Source of the DNA: JADJOY01 sp046331705 [NCBI: bacterium]
Lineage (GTDB): Bacteria > JADJOY01
Direction of reading: 5' to 3'
Length of the DNA stretch: 64,000 nt
Assembly (NCBI GenBank): GCA_046331705.1
Contig: JAXLQJ010000043.1
Span: 1 to 64,000 of the forward strand
Position numbers and translations under genes: made by a program. Shown one piece after another: positions 26,170-36,609 of the stretch. How positions within the stretch are numbered: the first letter of the stretch is position 1; every line of letters begins with the position of its first letter. The notes beneath the pieces were generated by a model. The model ran no database searches and was not told the origin of the DNA. It was given only the letters and a program-made list of their open reading frames with translations.

Positions 26170-28395
26170 GTGAATAGCTGTGTTGTTGACAAGCTGAGCC
26201 CCCGACGCCCACGCGTCCAGGACCTGGCCCTTTGCCTCGTGCTGGGAGCGGCGATCGCCGCCGCCATGCCCGCCAGCGCGGCCTCCACGAAGTCCACGGT
26301 GGCCATTCCCATGCGCGACGGGAAGACCCTCGCCGCGGACGTCTACAAACCCACGAGCACCTCGGGTCCCTGGCCCGTGATCGTCGTTCAGACTCCCTAC
26401 GACCGACGCACCTGGGAGCCCATCTTCACCTTCGATCAGAACACCGATCCGTTGCTCAAGAGTCCCAACTACGCGTGGGTGTTCGTGGATTGGCGCGGCT
26501 TCTTCGGCTCGTCGAGCGCCCAGTACTCGGGTTGCCCCACCCGAGGCCAGGACGGCTACGACGTGGTCGAGTGGGTGGCCAAGCAATCGTTCAGCAACGG
26601 CAAGGTCGGCGCCTGGGGTGTATCCGCCCTGGGCACCGCGATCCTCGCCACCGCCCAAGAGGCGCCGCCGCACCTCGTGTCGGCGGTACCCATGCAGTAC
26701 TACTGGCGCGAGGGCTACGCGCTCAGCTACCCGGGCGGCGTCTACTACAAGAACCGCAACGACTCCCCGTTCGGGAACGGCTACCTGTCGCGCAACCATC
26801 CGCTCTACGACTGGTGGTGGACGCAGGTCGAGACGACCTCCAACCCCATCACGAGCGTGCGCATCCCGATGCTCCACGTGACGGGCTGGTACGACCACAT
26901 GACCGACACCACGCTCGGCGAGATGCAGCGCGTGCAGAGCGGTGGCGCCGCGGGCGCTGCCGGGAAGCAGAAGGCGCTCATCGGGCCGTGGTCGCACAGC
27001 CACGTGAGCGACGCCCAGCAAGGCCAGCTCAGCTACCCGGACGCGGCGACGATCCAGGCCACCGCGGCGCTCGAGTTCTTCGACTTCACGCTGCGCGGGA
27101 TCGCGAACGGATACAACCAACGCGCCACCTATCGCTACTACCAGACGAACGAGGGGCGGCTGGTCGACTCGGCGAGCTGGCCGCCCGCGGACGCGAGCAC
27201 GCAGACGTTCTATCTGCGGGGCGACGCGTCGCTGACGTTCGCGTCGCCGTCGGCGAGCGAGACGCCACGCTCGTACGTGGCCGACCCCGCGAATCCGGTG
27301 CCCACGCTCTTCGGCGCGGTCCTCGACGACGCCAACGCCACCACCGGCCCCGGCGATCTGCGGCCGATCGAAGCGCGTGGCGACGTGCTCTCGTTCTCGA
27401 CCCGACCGCTCTCCAACCCGCTGCCGATCGCCGGCCGTCCGCGGGTGCGTCTCAACCTCACGGCCACGACCGTCGACACCGACGTGGCGGTGCGCCTCAC
27501 GCAGGTGCGCGCCGACGGCAGCTCGATGCTGATCGTCGATTCGATCCGCCGCGTCTCGCTGCGGTCGGGCTACACCTCGCGTCAGATGCTGAGCTCCGGG
27601 ACCGTCTACACCGTGGACGTCGACCTGCCCTCGGTCGCGATCACCATCCCCGCGGGGGACCGTCTGCGGGTCCTCGTGGCACCGTCGAACTACGACCGCT
27701 TCGACAAGAACATGCAGGACGGCTCGTCGTTCTCGGACGCCACCGGCGCCGTGGCGACGCGCGGCACCGTGCAGATCCTCCTCGACTCGGCGCATCCCAG
27801 CACGTTGACGCTGCCTTCGGTCTCGACGCAGCCCACCGCGCCAGCGGCACCGAGCGCGCTCACCGCGGCGGCCGCCTCCACCACCTCCATCAACCTCGGC
27901 TGGAGCGACGGCTCGAGCAACGAGACCGGGTTCATGATCGAGCGCTCGACCGACGGCGCCAATTTCAGCGCCGTCGCCTCCGTGTCCGCGAACGAGGTCA
28001 GCTTCGCCGACGCCGGCCTCACCCCGTCGACGACCTACTACTACCGCGTGCACGCCTTCAATTCCGTGGGCGACTCGGCGAACACCACCGTCGCCAGCGC
28101 CATCACCCAGACCGCGCCGCCGGCGGCGCCGAGCGCGCTCGCGGCCAGCTCGATCGCGAAGACGCAGGTGGTGCTCACCTGGACCGACGGCTCGAGCAAC
28201 GAGACCAACTTCAAGGTCCAGCGCTCCACCGACAACAAGAACTTCTCGACCGTCGGCACGCTGGGCGCGAACGCGACCACCTTCACGAACACCGGGCTGC
28301 GCGGCGGCAAGACCTACTACTACCGCGTGTACGCGTACAACGGCGCCGGCAACTCGGCCTACTCGAACACCCTCACCGTCACCACCCCGCGCTGA
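26170..28395 (+). CDS. Secreted CocE/NonD (S15-type) hydrolase with two fibronectin type III domains
   Basis: A serine hydrolase of the X-Pro dipeptidyl-peptidase/cocaine esterase family. The triad is suggested by Ser in GAWGVSALGTAIL, Asp in TGWYDHMTD and His in GPWSHSHVS. The second half holds the jelly-roll domain of this family (RPRVRLNLTAT, then IPAGDRLRVLVAPSNYDRFD). Two FN3 repeats end the protein (each with LGWSDGSSNETGF/VLTWTDGSSNETNF and TYYYRV), typical of secreted enzymes that attach to polymers or surfaces. A Sec signal (LALCLVLGAAIAAAMPASAA) sits properly behind GTG 26170, which has GGGAG seven bases upstream; an earlier ATG at 26089 is possible. Substrate unknown. Confidence 0.8.
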   Translation: MNSCVVDKLSPRRPRVQDLALCLVLGAAIAAAMPASAASTKSTVAIPMRDGKTLAADVYKPTSTSGPWPVIVVQTPYDRRTWEPIFTFDQNTDPLLKSPNYAWVFVDWRGFFGSSSAQYSGCPTRGQDGYDVVEWVAKQSFSNGKVGAWGVSALGTAILATAQEAPPHLVSAVPMQYYWREGYALSYPGGVYYKNRNDSPFGNGYLSRNHPLYDWWWTQVETTSNPITSVRIPMLHVTGWYDHMTDTTLGEMQRVQSGGAAGAAGKQKALIGPWSHSHVSDAQQGQLSYPDAATIQATAALEFFDFTLRGIANGYNQRATYRYYQTNEGRLVDSASWPPADASTQTFYLRGDASLTFASPSASETPRSYVADPANPVPTLFGAVLDDANATTGPGDLRPIEARGDVLSFSTRPLSNPLPIAGRPRVRLNLTATTVDTDVAVRLTQVRADGSSMLIVDSIRRVSLRSGYTSRQMLSSGTVYTVDVDLPSVAITIPAGDRLRVLVAPSNYDRFDKNMQDGSSFSDATGAVATRGTVQILLDSAHPSTLTLPSVSTQPTAPAAPSALTAAAASTTSINLGWSDGSSNETGFMIERSTDGANFSAVASVSANEVSFADAGLTPSTTYYYRVHAFNSVGDSANTTVASAITQTAPPAAPSALAASSIAKTQVVLTWTDGSSNETNFKVQRSTDNKNFSTVGTLGANATTFTNTGLRGGKTYYYRVYAYNGAGNSAYSNTLTVTTPR

Positions 28396-28498
28396 CGCGC
28401 GGTCGTTCACCCGCGCCCACGCCCGAAACGGCGTGCAGGGCGTGGGTGCCTCGACGGCAGCGAGGAGAGAGTGGCGCACGCTTGCGGCGCGCGCTGCC

Positions 28499-31144
28499 TC
28501 ACGGCTGGCTCGATCGCCAGCTCGCGATCCAGCGGTGAGCTTCGTCGAGGGCTTCGTCGTAGCCGCGCTCGGCCCCCGCGTTCATGGCCACAGTGAAGGC
28601 CGTCTCACCCAGCGCCGCGCGCGCCCGATCGACGAGTGGCCGCAGATAGCTCTCGTCGGGCGGGTCGCGGTGGAAATCGGTGCGATCGCGCTCGGCCTCC
28701 GAGGCACCGTAGAAACGGGCGGTGACCTCCCACTCGCCGCGGGTCGCGGCGAGCCCCGCGCAGACGTCGAGGACGAGCTGGCCCGTCATGCGGAGGTCGA
28801 ACTCCCGGGTCAGCGCCATCGCCTCGCGGGTTGGCTCGATCGCCCGCGCGGGCTCGCCTCGGCTCACCTCGTTCATGGCGAGGTTGAGGAGCCCGATCGA
28901 GAGGCTGGAGCGATCGTTGGTGCGTCGCCAGCAGTCGATCACCTCTTCGTAGAGCGTCTGCGCCACGTCGTGCTCGCCCCGGTAGCGATGGATCTCCGCG
29001 GCCGTGGTGAGGGTCATGCCGAGGGTTTCCGGGTCACCGAGGCGGCGCGCGATGGCGACGGCCTCGTCCGAGTGGGCACGGGATTGCGCCAGATCGCCCC
29101 GCACGGCGTCGAACCCGGCGATGTAGCGGAGGGTGAGCGCCGCCGAGTGATCGGCGCCGATCTCGCGTGCGATGGAGAGGCTCTCGCGCGCCGGCTCCTC
29201 CGCCTCGGCGTAGCGGCCCATCGAGAAGCCGAAGCGCATCCACTCGTAGAGCGCCTGGCAGCGCAGCGCGGTGCGTGCCTCTGCGCCGGGGCGGGCGAGC
29301 GCCTCGCGCACCAACCGGTGTCCCTGCTCGAGGCGGCCGCGCTGGCGCAGGTAGCTCGCGAGCGCGACGACCAGCCGGAGCCCGCGCTCGACGTGACGCG
29401 GCGCCTCGTCGCACCACGCGTGGGCGGCGAGCAGGTTCTCGAGGTCGGCGTCGAATGCGAGCCACGCGCCTGCATCGCCGGCGTGCGCGGTCTCGGGCGC
29501 CCGCTCGGCGATCGCCAGGTAGTGATCGAGATGGCGATCGCGGATCGCGGCTTCCTCGTCGGACTCGCGCAACCGCTCCAGCGCGTACGCGCGAATCGTC
29601 TCGAGCATGCGGTAGCGGCTGCGGTCCGGCTCGTGCACCACCAGCGATTTCTCGACCAGGTTGGTGAGCAGATCGACGACGTCGAAGGCGTCCACGTCGC
29701 CGGTGGCGCACACCGCCTCCGCGGCGTCGAGCGAGAACCCGCCCGCGAAGGCCGCCAGTCGTCGCACGAGCGCCCGCTCGGGCTCGGTGAGCAGGTCGTG
29801 GCTCCAGTCGATGAGCGCGCGCAGCGTCTGCTGGCGTTTGAGGGCAACCCGCGCGCCGCGGGTCAGGAGCCGGAAGCGATCGCCGAGACGCTCGGCGATC
29901 TGTTCCAGGGTGAGGCTCGACGCGCGCGCCGCGGCCAGCTCGATGGCGAGGGGGATGCCGTCGAGGCGCCGGCAGACGTCGGCGACGAGGGCTGCGTTGC
30001 GCTCGGTGAGCGCGAACGACGAGGCCACCTGCATGGCGCGGTCGACGAAGAGCTTCACCGCTTCCGATTGGGCGAGCTCGGCGAACGACGCACCCTCGTC
30101 CGGATCGATCAGCCCCAGCGACGGCACGCGATAGGTGCTCTCGCCCGGTATTCGCAGCGGCTCGCGGCTGGTGGCGAGAACCCGCGAGCGCGGGCTCGCT
30201 GCGAGCAGTGTCGCGACCAGCTCGGCGGCGGCTTCCACCAGGTGCTCGCAGTTGTCGACGATCACCAGCCGCTCTTCGGTGGCGATGCGCGCCGTCAGCG
30301 CGTCGAGCACGGGGCGCCCTGGCGGCACGGCGATGCCGAGCGCCGTGGCGGTCGCCTGTGGAACCTCGCGCTCGCTGGTGAGCGCCGCCAGCTCCACGAA
30401 CCACACGCCGTGCGGAAACCGTTCCACCAGCTCGCCGCTCACCTGCAACGCGAGACGCGTCTTGCCCGCGCCGCCCGAGCCCGTGAGCGTGACCAGTCGC
30501 GAGCGCGCCAGCGCCTGCCCGATCTCGGCGATGGGCTGCTCGCGGCCGATGAAGTGCGTGAGCTGAACCGGCAGGTTGTTCGGGATCGCGTCGAGGGTCT
30601 TGAGCGGCGGGAAGTCCTGGAGCAGGTCGGGTGCCACGAGCTGGTGAATGCGCTCGGGGCGGTTGAGGTCGCGAAGCCGGCGTTCGCCGAGGTCGCGCAG
30701 CGTGACATCGTGCGGGAGCCGGTCGCGCACCAGCTCGTAGGTCGCCTGCGTGAGCAGCACCTGGCCGCCGTGGCCGGCGCTCGTGAGCCGCGCGACGCGG
30801 TTCAAGAGCGGCCCGACGTAGTCGTCGTCGCGCTCCTCGGTCTCGCCCGAGTGAAGCGCCATCCGCACGCGGATCTCGGCGTCGCCCCAGGGCTCGGCCT
30901 TGAGCGCGCGCTGGGCGGCGACGGCGGCGGCGACTGCCGCGGGCGCGGTGTCGAAAGCGACCTGAAACGCATCGCCGATCATCTTGTACGGGTAGCCGTC
31001 GTGAGCCGCGAACGCTTCCCGCAGGAGCGCTTCCTGGCGCGCGTGTGCTTCCGCCATCCACGCCGGGCGCTCTTCCCAGAGCTGCGTCGAGCCCTCGATG
31101 TCGGTGAAGAGGAACGTCACCGTTCCGGAGGGCCGCCCGGACAT
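28499..31144 (-). CDS. Cyclase-STAND-TPR regulator, copy 1
   Basis: 881 residues. Residues 6-165 are a class III nucleotide cyclase domain with the catalytic set visible: metal-binding Asp15 (FTDIEGST) and Asp58 (KMIGDAF), substrate-type Lys54 and Asp109, and transition-state Asn115 and Arg119 (LLNRVARL). An NB-ARC-like STAND ATPase follows, with Walker A TGSGGAGKTR at 221-230, Walker B RLVIVDN near 292-298 and GIPLAIELAAARA as the GLPL motif. Residues from about 570 to the end are helical TPR-like repeats. It should bind ATP and make a cyclic nucleotide under control of the STAND/TPR sensor (inference). The ATG at 31144 shares one base with the stop of copy 2 (TGATG). The longer upstream reading lies inside copy 2. 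Last gene of the array. Confidence 0.88.
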   Translation of the reverse strand: MSGRPSGTVTFLFTDIEGSTQLWEERPAWMAEAHARQEALLREAFAAHDGYPYKMIGDAFQVAFDTAPAAVAAAVAAQRALKAEPWGDAEIRVRMALHSGETEERDDDYVGPLLNRVARLTSAGHGGQVLLTQATYELVRDRLPHDVTLRDLGERRLRDLNRPERIHQLVAPDLLQDFPPLKTLDAIPNNLPVQLTHFIGREQPIAEIGQALARSRLVTLTGSGGAGKTRLALQVSGELVERFPHGVWFVELAALTSEREVPQATATALGIAVPPGRPVLDALTARIATEERLVIVDNCEHLVEAAAELVATLLAASPRSRVLATSREPLRIPGESTYRVPSLGLIDPDEGASFAELAQSEAVKLFVDRAMQVASSFALTERNAALVADVCRRLDGIPLAIELAAARASSLTLEQIAERLGDRFRLLTRGARVALKRQQTLRALIDWSHDLLTEPERALVRRLAAFAGGFSLDAAEAVCATGDVDAFDVVDLLTNLVEKSLVVHEPDRSRYRMLETIRAYALERLRESDEEAAIRDRHLDHYLAIAERAPETAHAGDAGAWLAFDADLENLLAAHAWCDEAPRHVERGLRLVVALASYLRQRGRLEQGHRLVREALARPGAEARTALRCQALYEWMRFGFSMGRYAEAEEPARESLSIAREIGADHSAALTLRYIAGFDAVRGDLAQSRAHSDEAVAIARRLGDPETLGMTLTTAAEIHRYRGEHDVAQTLYEEVIDCWRRTNDRSSLSIGLLNLAMNEVSRGEPARAIEPTREAMALTREFDLRMTGQLVLDVCAGLAATRGEWEVTARFYGASEAERDRTDFHRDPPDESYLRPLVDRARAALGETAFTVAMNAGAERGYDEALDEAHRWIASWRSSQP

Positions 31145-33795
31145 CAGATCCTCGCGCCGCTCTCGAGACCTTCCAGCCAGCGCCGTGCCTCGGCGAGCAC
31201 TTCCTCGTAGCGCAGCCCGCGGCCCGCCGCTTCCGCCGCAACGTACGCGTCCTCGCCGAGGGCCTCGCGCGCCTGTGCGACGTGTCGCGCGACGAACTTC
31301 ACGTCCACGGGATCGCGGGAGATGCCGATCTGGATGCGATACGCCTCGGATGCGCCGTAGACCCGCGCAGCCAGCGACCACTCCTGCCGTGCGGCCGCGA
31401 GGGCGGCCGACACGTCGAGACCGTATTGGCCGATCGCCTTGAGGCTCGCTTCCGCGACGGTGGTGAGACCTTCGCGGAGTGGGGCCACGGCACGCGCGAG
31501 GTACCGGCGGTCGACGTGGATCGCGGCGAGGTTCAGGAGATCGAGGGAGACCGAGAGCCGGTCACCGAGCTTGCGGCCGATCGCCAGCGACTCCTCGTAG
31601 AGCGGCTCGGCCGCCTCGAGGTCCCCGCGGGTGCGCTGGATCTCCGCCAGGGTCGAGAGCGCGGTGGTCAGGGGAAGGGTGTCGGCGAGCCCACGCGCGA
31701 GCGAGATCGCCTCTTGGACGCGGGCCAGCGCCGTCTGCTCGTCGTTGCGGTACTGAGCCAGGAGGCCGAGCTGGCGAAGCGCCATCGCCGCGCGGTCGTT
31801 GGCGCCGAGCTCGCGGGCGATCTCCAGGGACTCCGTGGCCAGGCCCTCGGAGTCGCGACCCTGGAAGAGCCAACTCTTGAGGCGCGCAATCTCGTGGAGC
31901 GCCCGGCAGCGATGGAGCGTCCGCGCCTCGGCGCCCGGCCGCGAGATGGCCTGAAGTCCCACCCGCAGGCCGGGCTCGAGCATGCCGCGCGCATACCAGT
32001 AATCGCGCAGGGCGAGCATCAGCCGCAGCCCCGCCTCGGCGTGGCCGGCGCGCTGGTCGCACCACGCGTGCGCGGCCATGAAGTTCTCGTGATCGATCTC
32101 GAGGGCCTTCCACTTGGCGGTCTCGCCCGAGCGGATCGTCTCGCTCGCCTGCTCGGCGCGCGTCAGGTAGTGGGCGAGGTGGCGATCGCGCACCTCGATC
32201 TCCTCGTTCGCGGCTTGCAGGCGTTCGTACGCGTATTCGCGGATGGTCTCGAGGAGGCGGAACCGTTCGCTGCCTGGCTCGATCGCCACCAGCGACTTCT
32301 CCACCAAGTTGGTGAGGAGGTCGAGGACGTCGAGCTCGTCGACCTCTCCGCCCGCGCACACCGTCTCGGCGGCGTCGAGCGCGAAGCTTCCCGCGAACAC
32401 CGCGAGCCGCCGGAGCAGCACGCGCTCCGGCTCGGTCAGAAGCTCGTGGCTCCAATCGATGAGCGCACGCAGGGTCTGCTGGCGCGGCAGCGCGGCCCGG
32501 TCGCCGCGCGCCAAGAGCCGGAAGCGATCGCTCAGGCGCTCGGCGAGTCGCTCGACCGAGAGGCTGACCACGCGCGCCGCCGCCAGCTCGATCGCGAGCG
32601 GGATGCCGTCGAGCCGGCGGCAGATCTCGGCGACGATCGGGACGCTCGCGTCGGTGAGCACGAACGACGAGGTGACGTTCACGGCGCGATCGGCGAAGAG
32701 CCGCACGGCCTCCGAGCTCGCGAGCGTGGCGAGGGTCGCGCCTTCGTTGGGATCGGGGATCGCGAGGGAGGGGACCCGATAGGTCGCCTCGCCGGCGACC
32801 CGCAGCGGCTCGCGGCTGGTCGCCAGCACCCGCGAGCGCGGGCTCGCCCGCAGCAGCGCCGTGACGAGCTGGATCGACGCGCTCATCAGGTGCTCGCAGT
32901 TGTCGAGGATGACCAGCCGCTCCTCGCCCGTCACGCGCGCCAGCAGCGCCTCGATCACCGGACGTTCCGCGGCCTCCTCGACGCCGAGGGCCGTGGCCAC
33001 CGCCTGCGGCACCTCGTGCTCGTCGGTGAGGGGCGCCAGCTCCACGAACCACACCCCGTGCTCGAAGCGGTCGAGGAGCTCTCCGCCGAGCTGCAACGCG
33101 AGCCGGGTCTTGCCGGAGCCGCCCGATCCCGTGAGCGTTACCAGGCGCGAGCGCGCCAGGATCTGGGCCAGCTCGGCGATGGGCTGCTCGCGGCCGATGA
33201 AGTGCGTGAGCTGGACGGGCAGGTTGTTGGGGTGGGCGTCGAGGGTCTTGAGCGGCGGGAAGTCCTGGCGCAGACCGGGCACCAAGAGCAGGTGCACGCG
33301 CTCGGGGCGGTTCAGGTCGCGCAACCGGCGCTCGCCCAGGTCGCGCAGACGGATCGTGGCCGGCAGGCGATCGCGCACCAGCTCGCAGGTGCTCTGCGAG
33401 ATCAGCACCTGGCCGCCGTGCCCCGCGCTCATGAGCCGCGCGACGCGGTTGAGCAGCGGACCGACGTAGTCGTCGTCGCGCTCGTCGGTCTCACCCGAGT
33501 GAATCGCCATGCGCACGCGGATCTCGGATTCGCCCCACGGCTCGGCCTGGAGGGCACGCTGCGCGTCGATCGCCGCGGCGACCGCGGCGGGAGCCGAGGC
33601 GAACGCGACCTGGAAGGCGTCGCCGATCATCTTGTACGGGTAGCCGCCGTGTTTCTCGAACGCCGCGCGCAGCAGCTCTTCCTGGCGCGTGTGCGCCCTC
33701 GCCATCCACTCGGGGTGGTTCTCCCAGAGCTGGGTCGATCCTTCGATGTCGGTGAAGAGGAACGTGACCGTTCCGCTGGGGCGTTCGCTCGTCAT
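31144..33795 (-). CDS. Cyclase-STAND-TPR regulator, copy 2
   Basis: 883 residues with the same three-part plan as copy 1. The cyclase residues are all kept (FTDIEGST, KMIGDAFQ, DDDYVGPLLNRVARL). The Walker A is GSGGSGKTR, a Ser variant of the other copies, and Walker B is RLVILDNCEHL. The TPR-like tail diverges most among copies, as expected if it is the sensing part. Its ATG lies 33 bases below a promoter-like element at 33828-33856, so copies 2 and 1 appear to form their own two-gene transcription unit. No signal peptide or membrane segment, so cytoplasmic. Confidence 0.88.
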   Translation of the reverse strand: MTSERPSGTVTFLFTDIEGSTQLWENHPEWMARAHTRQEELLRAAFEKHGGYPYKMIGDAFQVAFASAPAAVAAAIDAQRALQAEPWGESEIRVRMAIHSGETDERDDDYVGPLLNRVARLMSAGHGGQVLISQSTCELVRDRLPATIRLRDLGERRLRDLNRPERVHLLLVPGLRQDFPPLKTLDAHPNNLPVQLTHFIGREQPIAELAQILARSRLVTLTGSGGSGKTRLALQLGGELLDRFEHGVWFVELAPLTDEHEVPQAVATALGVEEAAERPVIEALLARVTGEERLVILDNCEHLMSASIQLVTALLRASPRSRVLATSREPLRVAGEATYRVPSLAIPDPNEGATLATLASSEAVRLFADRAVNVTSSFVLTDASVPIVAEICRRLDGIPLAIELAAARVVSLSVERLAERLSDRFRLLARGDRAALPRQQTLRALIDWSHELLTEPERVLLRRLAVFAGSFALDAAETVCAGGEVDELDVLDLLTNLVEKSLVAIEPGSERFRLLETIREYAYERLQAANEEIEVRDRHLAHYLTRAEQASETIRSGETAKWKALEIDHENFMAAHAWCDQRAGHAEAGLRLMLALRDYWYARGMLEPGLRVGLQAISRPGAEARTLHRCRALHEIARLKSWLFQGRDSEGLATESLEIARELGANDRAAMALRQLGLLAQYRNDEQTALARVQEAISLARGLADTLPLTTALSTLAEIQRTRGDLEAAEPLYEESLAIGRKLGDRLSVSLDLLNLAAIHVDRRYLARAVAPLREGLTTVAEASLKAIGQYGLDVSAALAAARQEWSLAARVYGASEAYRIQIGISRDPVDVKFVARHVAQAREALGEDAYVAAEAAGRGLRYEEVLAEARRWLEGLESGARI

Positions 33796-33827
33796 CGGGG
33801 GCTCGCGGGGTGTGAGCGAGGGGTCAC

Positions 33828-33856
33828 GTCATAGGCCAAACCGCGTCGGAACGCCA
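33828..33856 (-). promoter_or_regulatory. Promoter-like element upstream of cyclase copy 2
   Basis: TGGCGT (33856-33851), a 17-base spacer beginning TCCGACG, and TATGAC (33833-33828) lie 33 bases before the ATG of copy 2. The same arrangement, with the spacer partly identical, lies at exactly the same distance before copy 4 (39299-39327). Conservation in an otherwise diverged gap supports a real promoter or operator. Confidence 0.55.
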
Positions 33857-33960
33857 GACGATCCAGGGCCCGGTTCGGGCGACGCGGAATCGCGCGTCGA
33901 CGGTCGCGCCGAGGCAGGGGCGGGATCGCCGCCGCCGCGCCGGCTCGCCGCGTCGATCGA

Positions 33961-36609
33961 TCAGGTCGGCCGCGGCGAGAGGCTCGCGAGCCAGCGGCGA
34001 GTCTCGGCGACCGACTCTTCGTACGTGAGCGCGCGCCCCGCTGCTTCGGCGCTGGTGAAGGCGACGTCGCCGAGCGCGGCACGTGCCTGCTCGATCCGGG
34101 GCAGCACGTAGGCCGCGTCGACCGGCTCGCGGGTCCCGCCGATCCTGAGTCGCAGGCCCTCGGAGGCGCCGAAGATCCGCGCGGCGACGGGCCAGTCCTC
34201 GCGCGCAGCGGCGAGCGCCGCGCACACGTCGAGGGCGGGCTGCCCGAAGGCCTTGAGGCCGGCGTCGGCGATCACCGTGAGCGCTTCGCTCATCAGCCCG
34301 ATCGTGCGATCCACGGTGCCGCGCACCACGTTGAGCGCGCCGAGGTTGGAGAGCTGGAGCGCGATGCCGATCCGGTCCCCGAGCTCGCGTGCGACCATCA
34401 GCGCTTCTCCGTAGAGCGCCTCCGCCAGCGTGAGATCACCGTCTTCGCGGTGGAACTCCGCCATCGTACCGACCGCCGTCGCGAGCGGGCGGCGATCCGT
34501 CAGCCCGCGGGCGAGCTCGATCGCCTGCTGGCCGTGCGCTCGGGCGGCCGCGCCGTCTCCGCGCCAGCCGGCGAACGCCGCGAGCATGCGGTGGCCCGAC
34601 GACGCGAGATCGGGGGCGCCGATCTCGCCGGCGATCGCGACCGCCTCGGTCGCGTAGGGTTCGCCTTCGCCCCCGACCCCCATCCACATGTGGAGCCGTG
34701 CGACCTCGAGCAGCGCTCGGCACCGCAGCAGCGTCCGCGGCTCGGCGCCCGGCCGGTCGAGCGCGCGCAGCGCGACGCGCAGACCCTGCTCGAAGATCGC
34801 GCGCGCTGGCCAGTAGTCGGCCAGCGCGATCACCAAGCGAAGACCGTCCTCGGCGTGGCCGGGCGCGAGGTCGCACCAGGCGTGCGCCGCCATGAAGTTC
34901 TCGTGCTCCGCCTCGAACGACTGCCACGCCCCCGGCTCGCCCGAGCGCAGCGAGCCCGCCGCTTGCTCGGCGCGCGCGAGGACGTAGCGCAGGTGCCGCT
35001 CGCGGACCTCCCGCTCCTCGCCCGCGGCCCGCAGCCGCTCCAGCGCGTACTCGCGGATGGTCTCGAGGAGGCGGTAGCGCTGGTCCTCGGGCTCGAGCAC
35101 GACCAGCGACTTCTCCACCAGATCGGTCAGCAGGTCGACGACGTCGAGCTCGTCGACCTCCCCGCCCGCGCACACCGCCTCCGCCGCCTCCAGCACCCAG
35201 CCGCCCGAGAACGCCGCGAGCCGCCTGAGCAGCACGCGCTCCGGCTCGGTGAGCAGCTCGTGGCTCCAGTCGATGAGCGCGCGCAGCGTCTGCTGGCGCG
35301 GCAGCAGCGCGCGATCGCCGCGTGCCAGCAGCCGGAACCGGTCGCTCAGCCGGTCGGCGAGCTTCTCGACGGAGAGCCCGGTGATGCGCGCTGCCGCGAG
35401 CTCGATCGCGAGCGGTATGCCGTCGAGGCGGCGGCAGATGTCCGCGACGATCACCACGTTCGCGTCGGTGAGCGCGAACGACGACGAGGCGCTGGTGGCG
35501 CGATCGGCGAACAGCCGAACCGCCTCGGAGGTCGCGAGCGCCGCCGCCGGCACGCCGCCCTGAGGATCGGGGATCTCGAGCGACGGCACCCGGTAGGTCA
35601 GCTCGCCGGTCACGCGCAGCGGCGCGCGGCTGGTGGCCAGCACCCGCGTGCGCAGGCTCGCCCTGAGCAGCGTGGGCACGAGCTGCACCGACGCCGCCAT
35701 CAGGTGCTCGCAGTTGTCGAGGATGACCAGCCGCTCCTCGTCGGCGAGGCGCTCCGTCAGGGTCTCGAGCACCGGCCGGCCGGAGGCGTCCTCGATGCCG
35801 AGGGCGGTGGCGATCGCCTGGGGAACCTCGCGCGCGTCGGTGAGCGGCGCCAGCTCGACCAGCCACACCCCGTGCGTGAAGCGCTCCAGCACCTCGCTGC
35901 CGACCTGCAGCGCGAGGCGCGTCTTGCCGGCGCCGCCCGAGCCCGTGAGCGTCACCAGCCGCGAGCGCTCGAGGGCGTGCGCGACGTCGGCGATGGCGCG
36001 CTCGCGGCCGATGAAGTGGGTGAGCTGGACCGGCAGGTTGTTGGGGAGCGCGTCGAGGGTCTTGAGCGGCGGGAAGTCCTGGCGCAGGCCCGGCACCACG
36101 AGCTGGTGGACGCGCTCGGGGCGATTCAGGTCGCGCAGCCGGCGCTCGCCGAGGTCGCGCAGCCCGATCGTCCGCGGCAGCCGGTCGCGCACCAGCTCGC
36201 AGGTGCTCTGGGTGAGCAGCACCTGGCCGCCGTGGCCGGCACTCATGAGGCGTGCGACGCGGTTGAGGAGCGGGCCGACGTAGTCCTCGCCGCGCTCCTC
36301 GGTCTCGCCGGTGTGGAGCGCCATGCGCACCTTGATCTCGCCCGGGCCGCCCCACGGCTCGGCGGCGAGGGCGCGCTGCGCCTCGACCGCAGCGGCGACC
36401 GCGGCGGGCGCCGAGCCGAACGCGACCTGGAAGGCGTCGCCGATCATCTTGTACGGATAGCCGCCGTGGGCGGCAAAGGCGTCGCGGAGGATCGCCTCCT
36501 GGCGCGCGTGGGCGGTGGCCATCCACTCGGGGTGATGCTCCCAGAGCTGGGTCGAGCCCTCGATGTCCGTGAAGAGGAAGGTCACGGTCCCGGAGGGGCG
36601 CGGCGTCAT
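33961..36609 (-). CDS. Cyclase-STAND-TPR regulator, copy 3
   Basis: 882 residues with the cyclase domain (FTDIEGSTQLWEHHPEWM, KMIGDAF, LLNRVARL), STAND ATPase (GSGGAGKTR, RLVILDNCEHL, GIPLAIELAAARI) and TPR-like tail. The ATG at 36609 overlaps the stop of copy 4 by four bases (ATGA), so translation is coupled to it. The same frame stays open far upstream inside copy 4 (to 38523), but that extension has no domain content and is an antisense-free artefact of high GC, not a fusion. A 165-base gap separates its end from copy 2. Confidence 0.88.
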   Translation of the reverse strand: MTPRPSGTVTFLFTDIEGSTQLWEHHPEWMATAHARQEAILRDAFAAHGGYPYKMIGDAFQVAFGSAPAAVAAAVEAQRALAAEPWGGPGEIKVRMALHTGETEERGEDYVGPLLNRVARLMSAGHGGQVLLTQSTCELVRDRLPRTIGLRDLGERRLRDLNRPERVHQLVVPGLRQDFPPLKTLDALPNNLPVQLTHFIGRERAIADVAHALERSRLVTLTGSGGAGKTRLALQVGSEVLERFTHGVWLVELAPLTDAREVPQAIATALGIEDASGRPVLETLTERLADEERLVILDNCEHLMAASVQLVPTLLRASLRTRVLATSRAPLRVTGELTYRVPSLEIPDPQGGVPAAALATSEAVRLFADRATSASSSFALTDANVVIVADICRRLDGIPLAIELAAARITGLSVEKLADRLSDRFRLLARGDRALLPRQQTLRALIDWSHELLTEPERVLLRRLAAFSGGWVLEAAEAVCAGGEVDELDVVDLLTDLVEKSLVVLEPEDQRYRLLETIREYALERLRAAGEEREVRERHLRYVLARAEQAAGSLRSGEPGAWQSFEAEHENFMAAHAWCDLAPGHAEDGLRLVIALADYWPARAIFEQGLRVALRALDRPGAEPRTLLRCRALLEVARLHMWMGVGGEGEPYATEAVAIAGEIGAPDLASSGHRMLAAFAGWRGDGAAARAHGQQAIELARGLTDRRPLATAVGTMAEFHREDGDLTLAEALYGEALMVARELGDRIGIALQLSNLGALNVVRGTVDRTIGLMSEALTVIADAGLKAFGQPALDVCAALAAAREDWPVAARIFGASEGLRLRIGGTREPVDAAYVLPRIEQARAALGDVAFTSAEAAGRALTYEESVAETRRWLASLSPRPT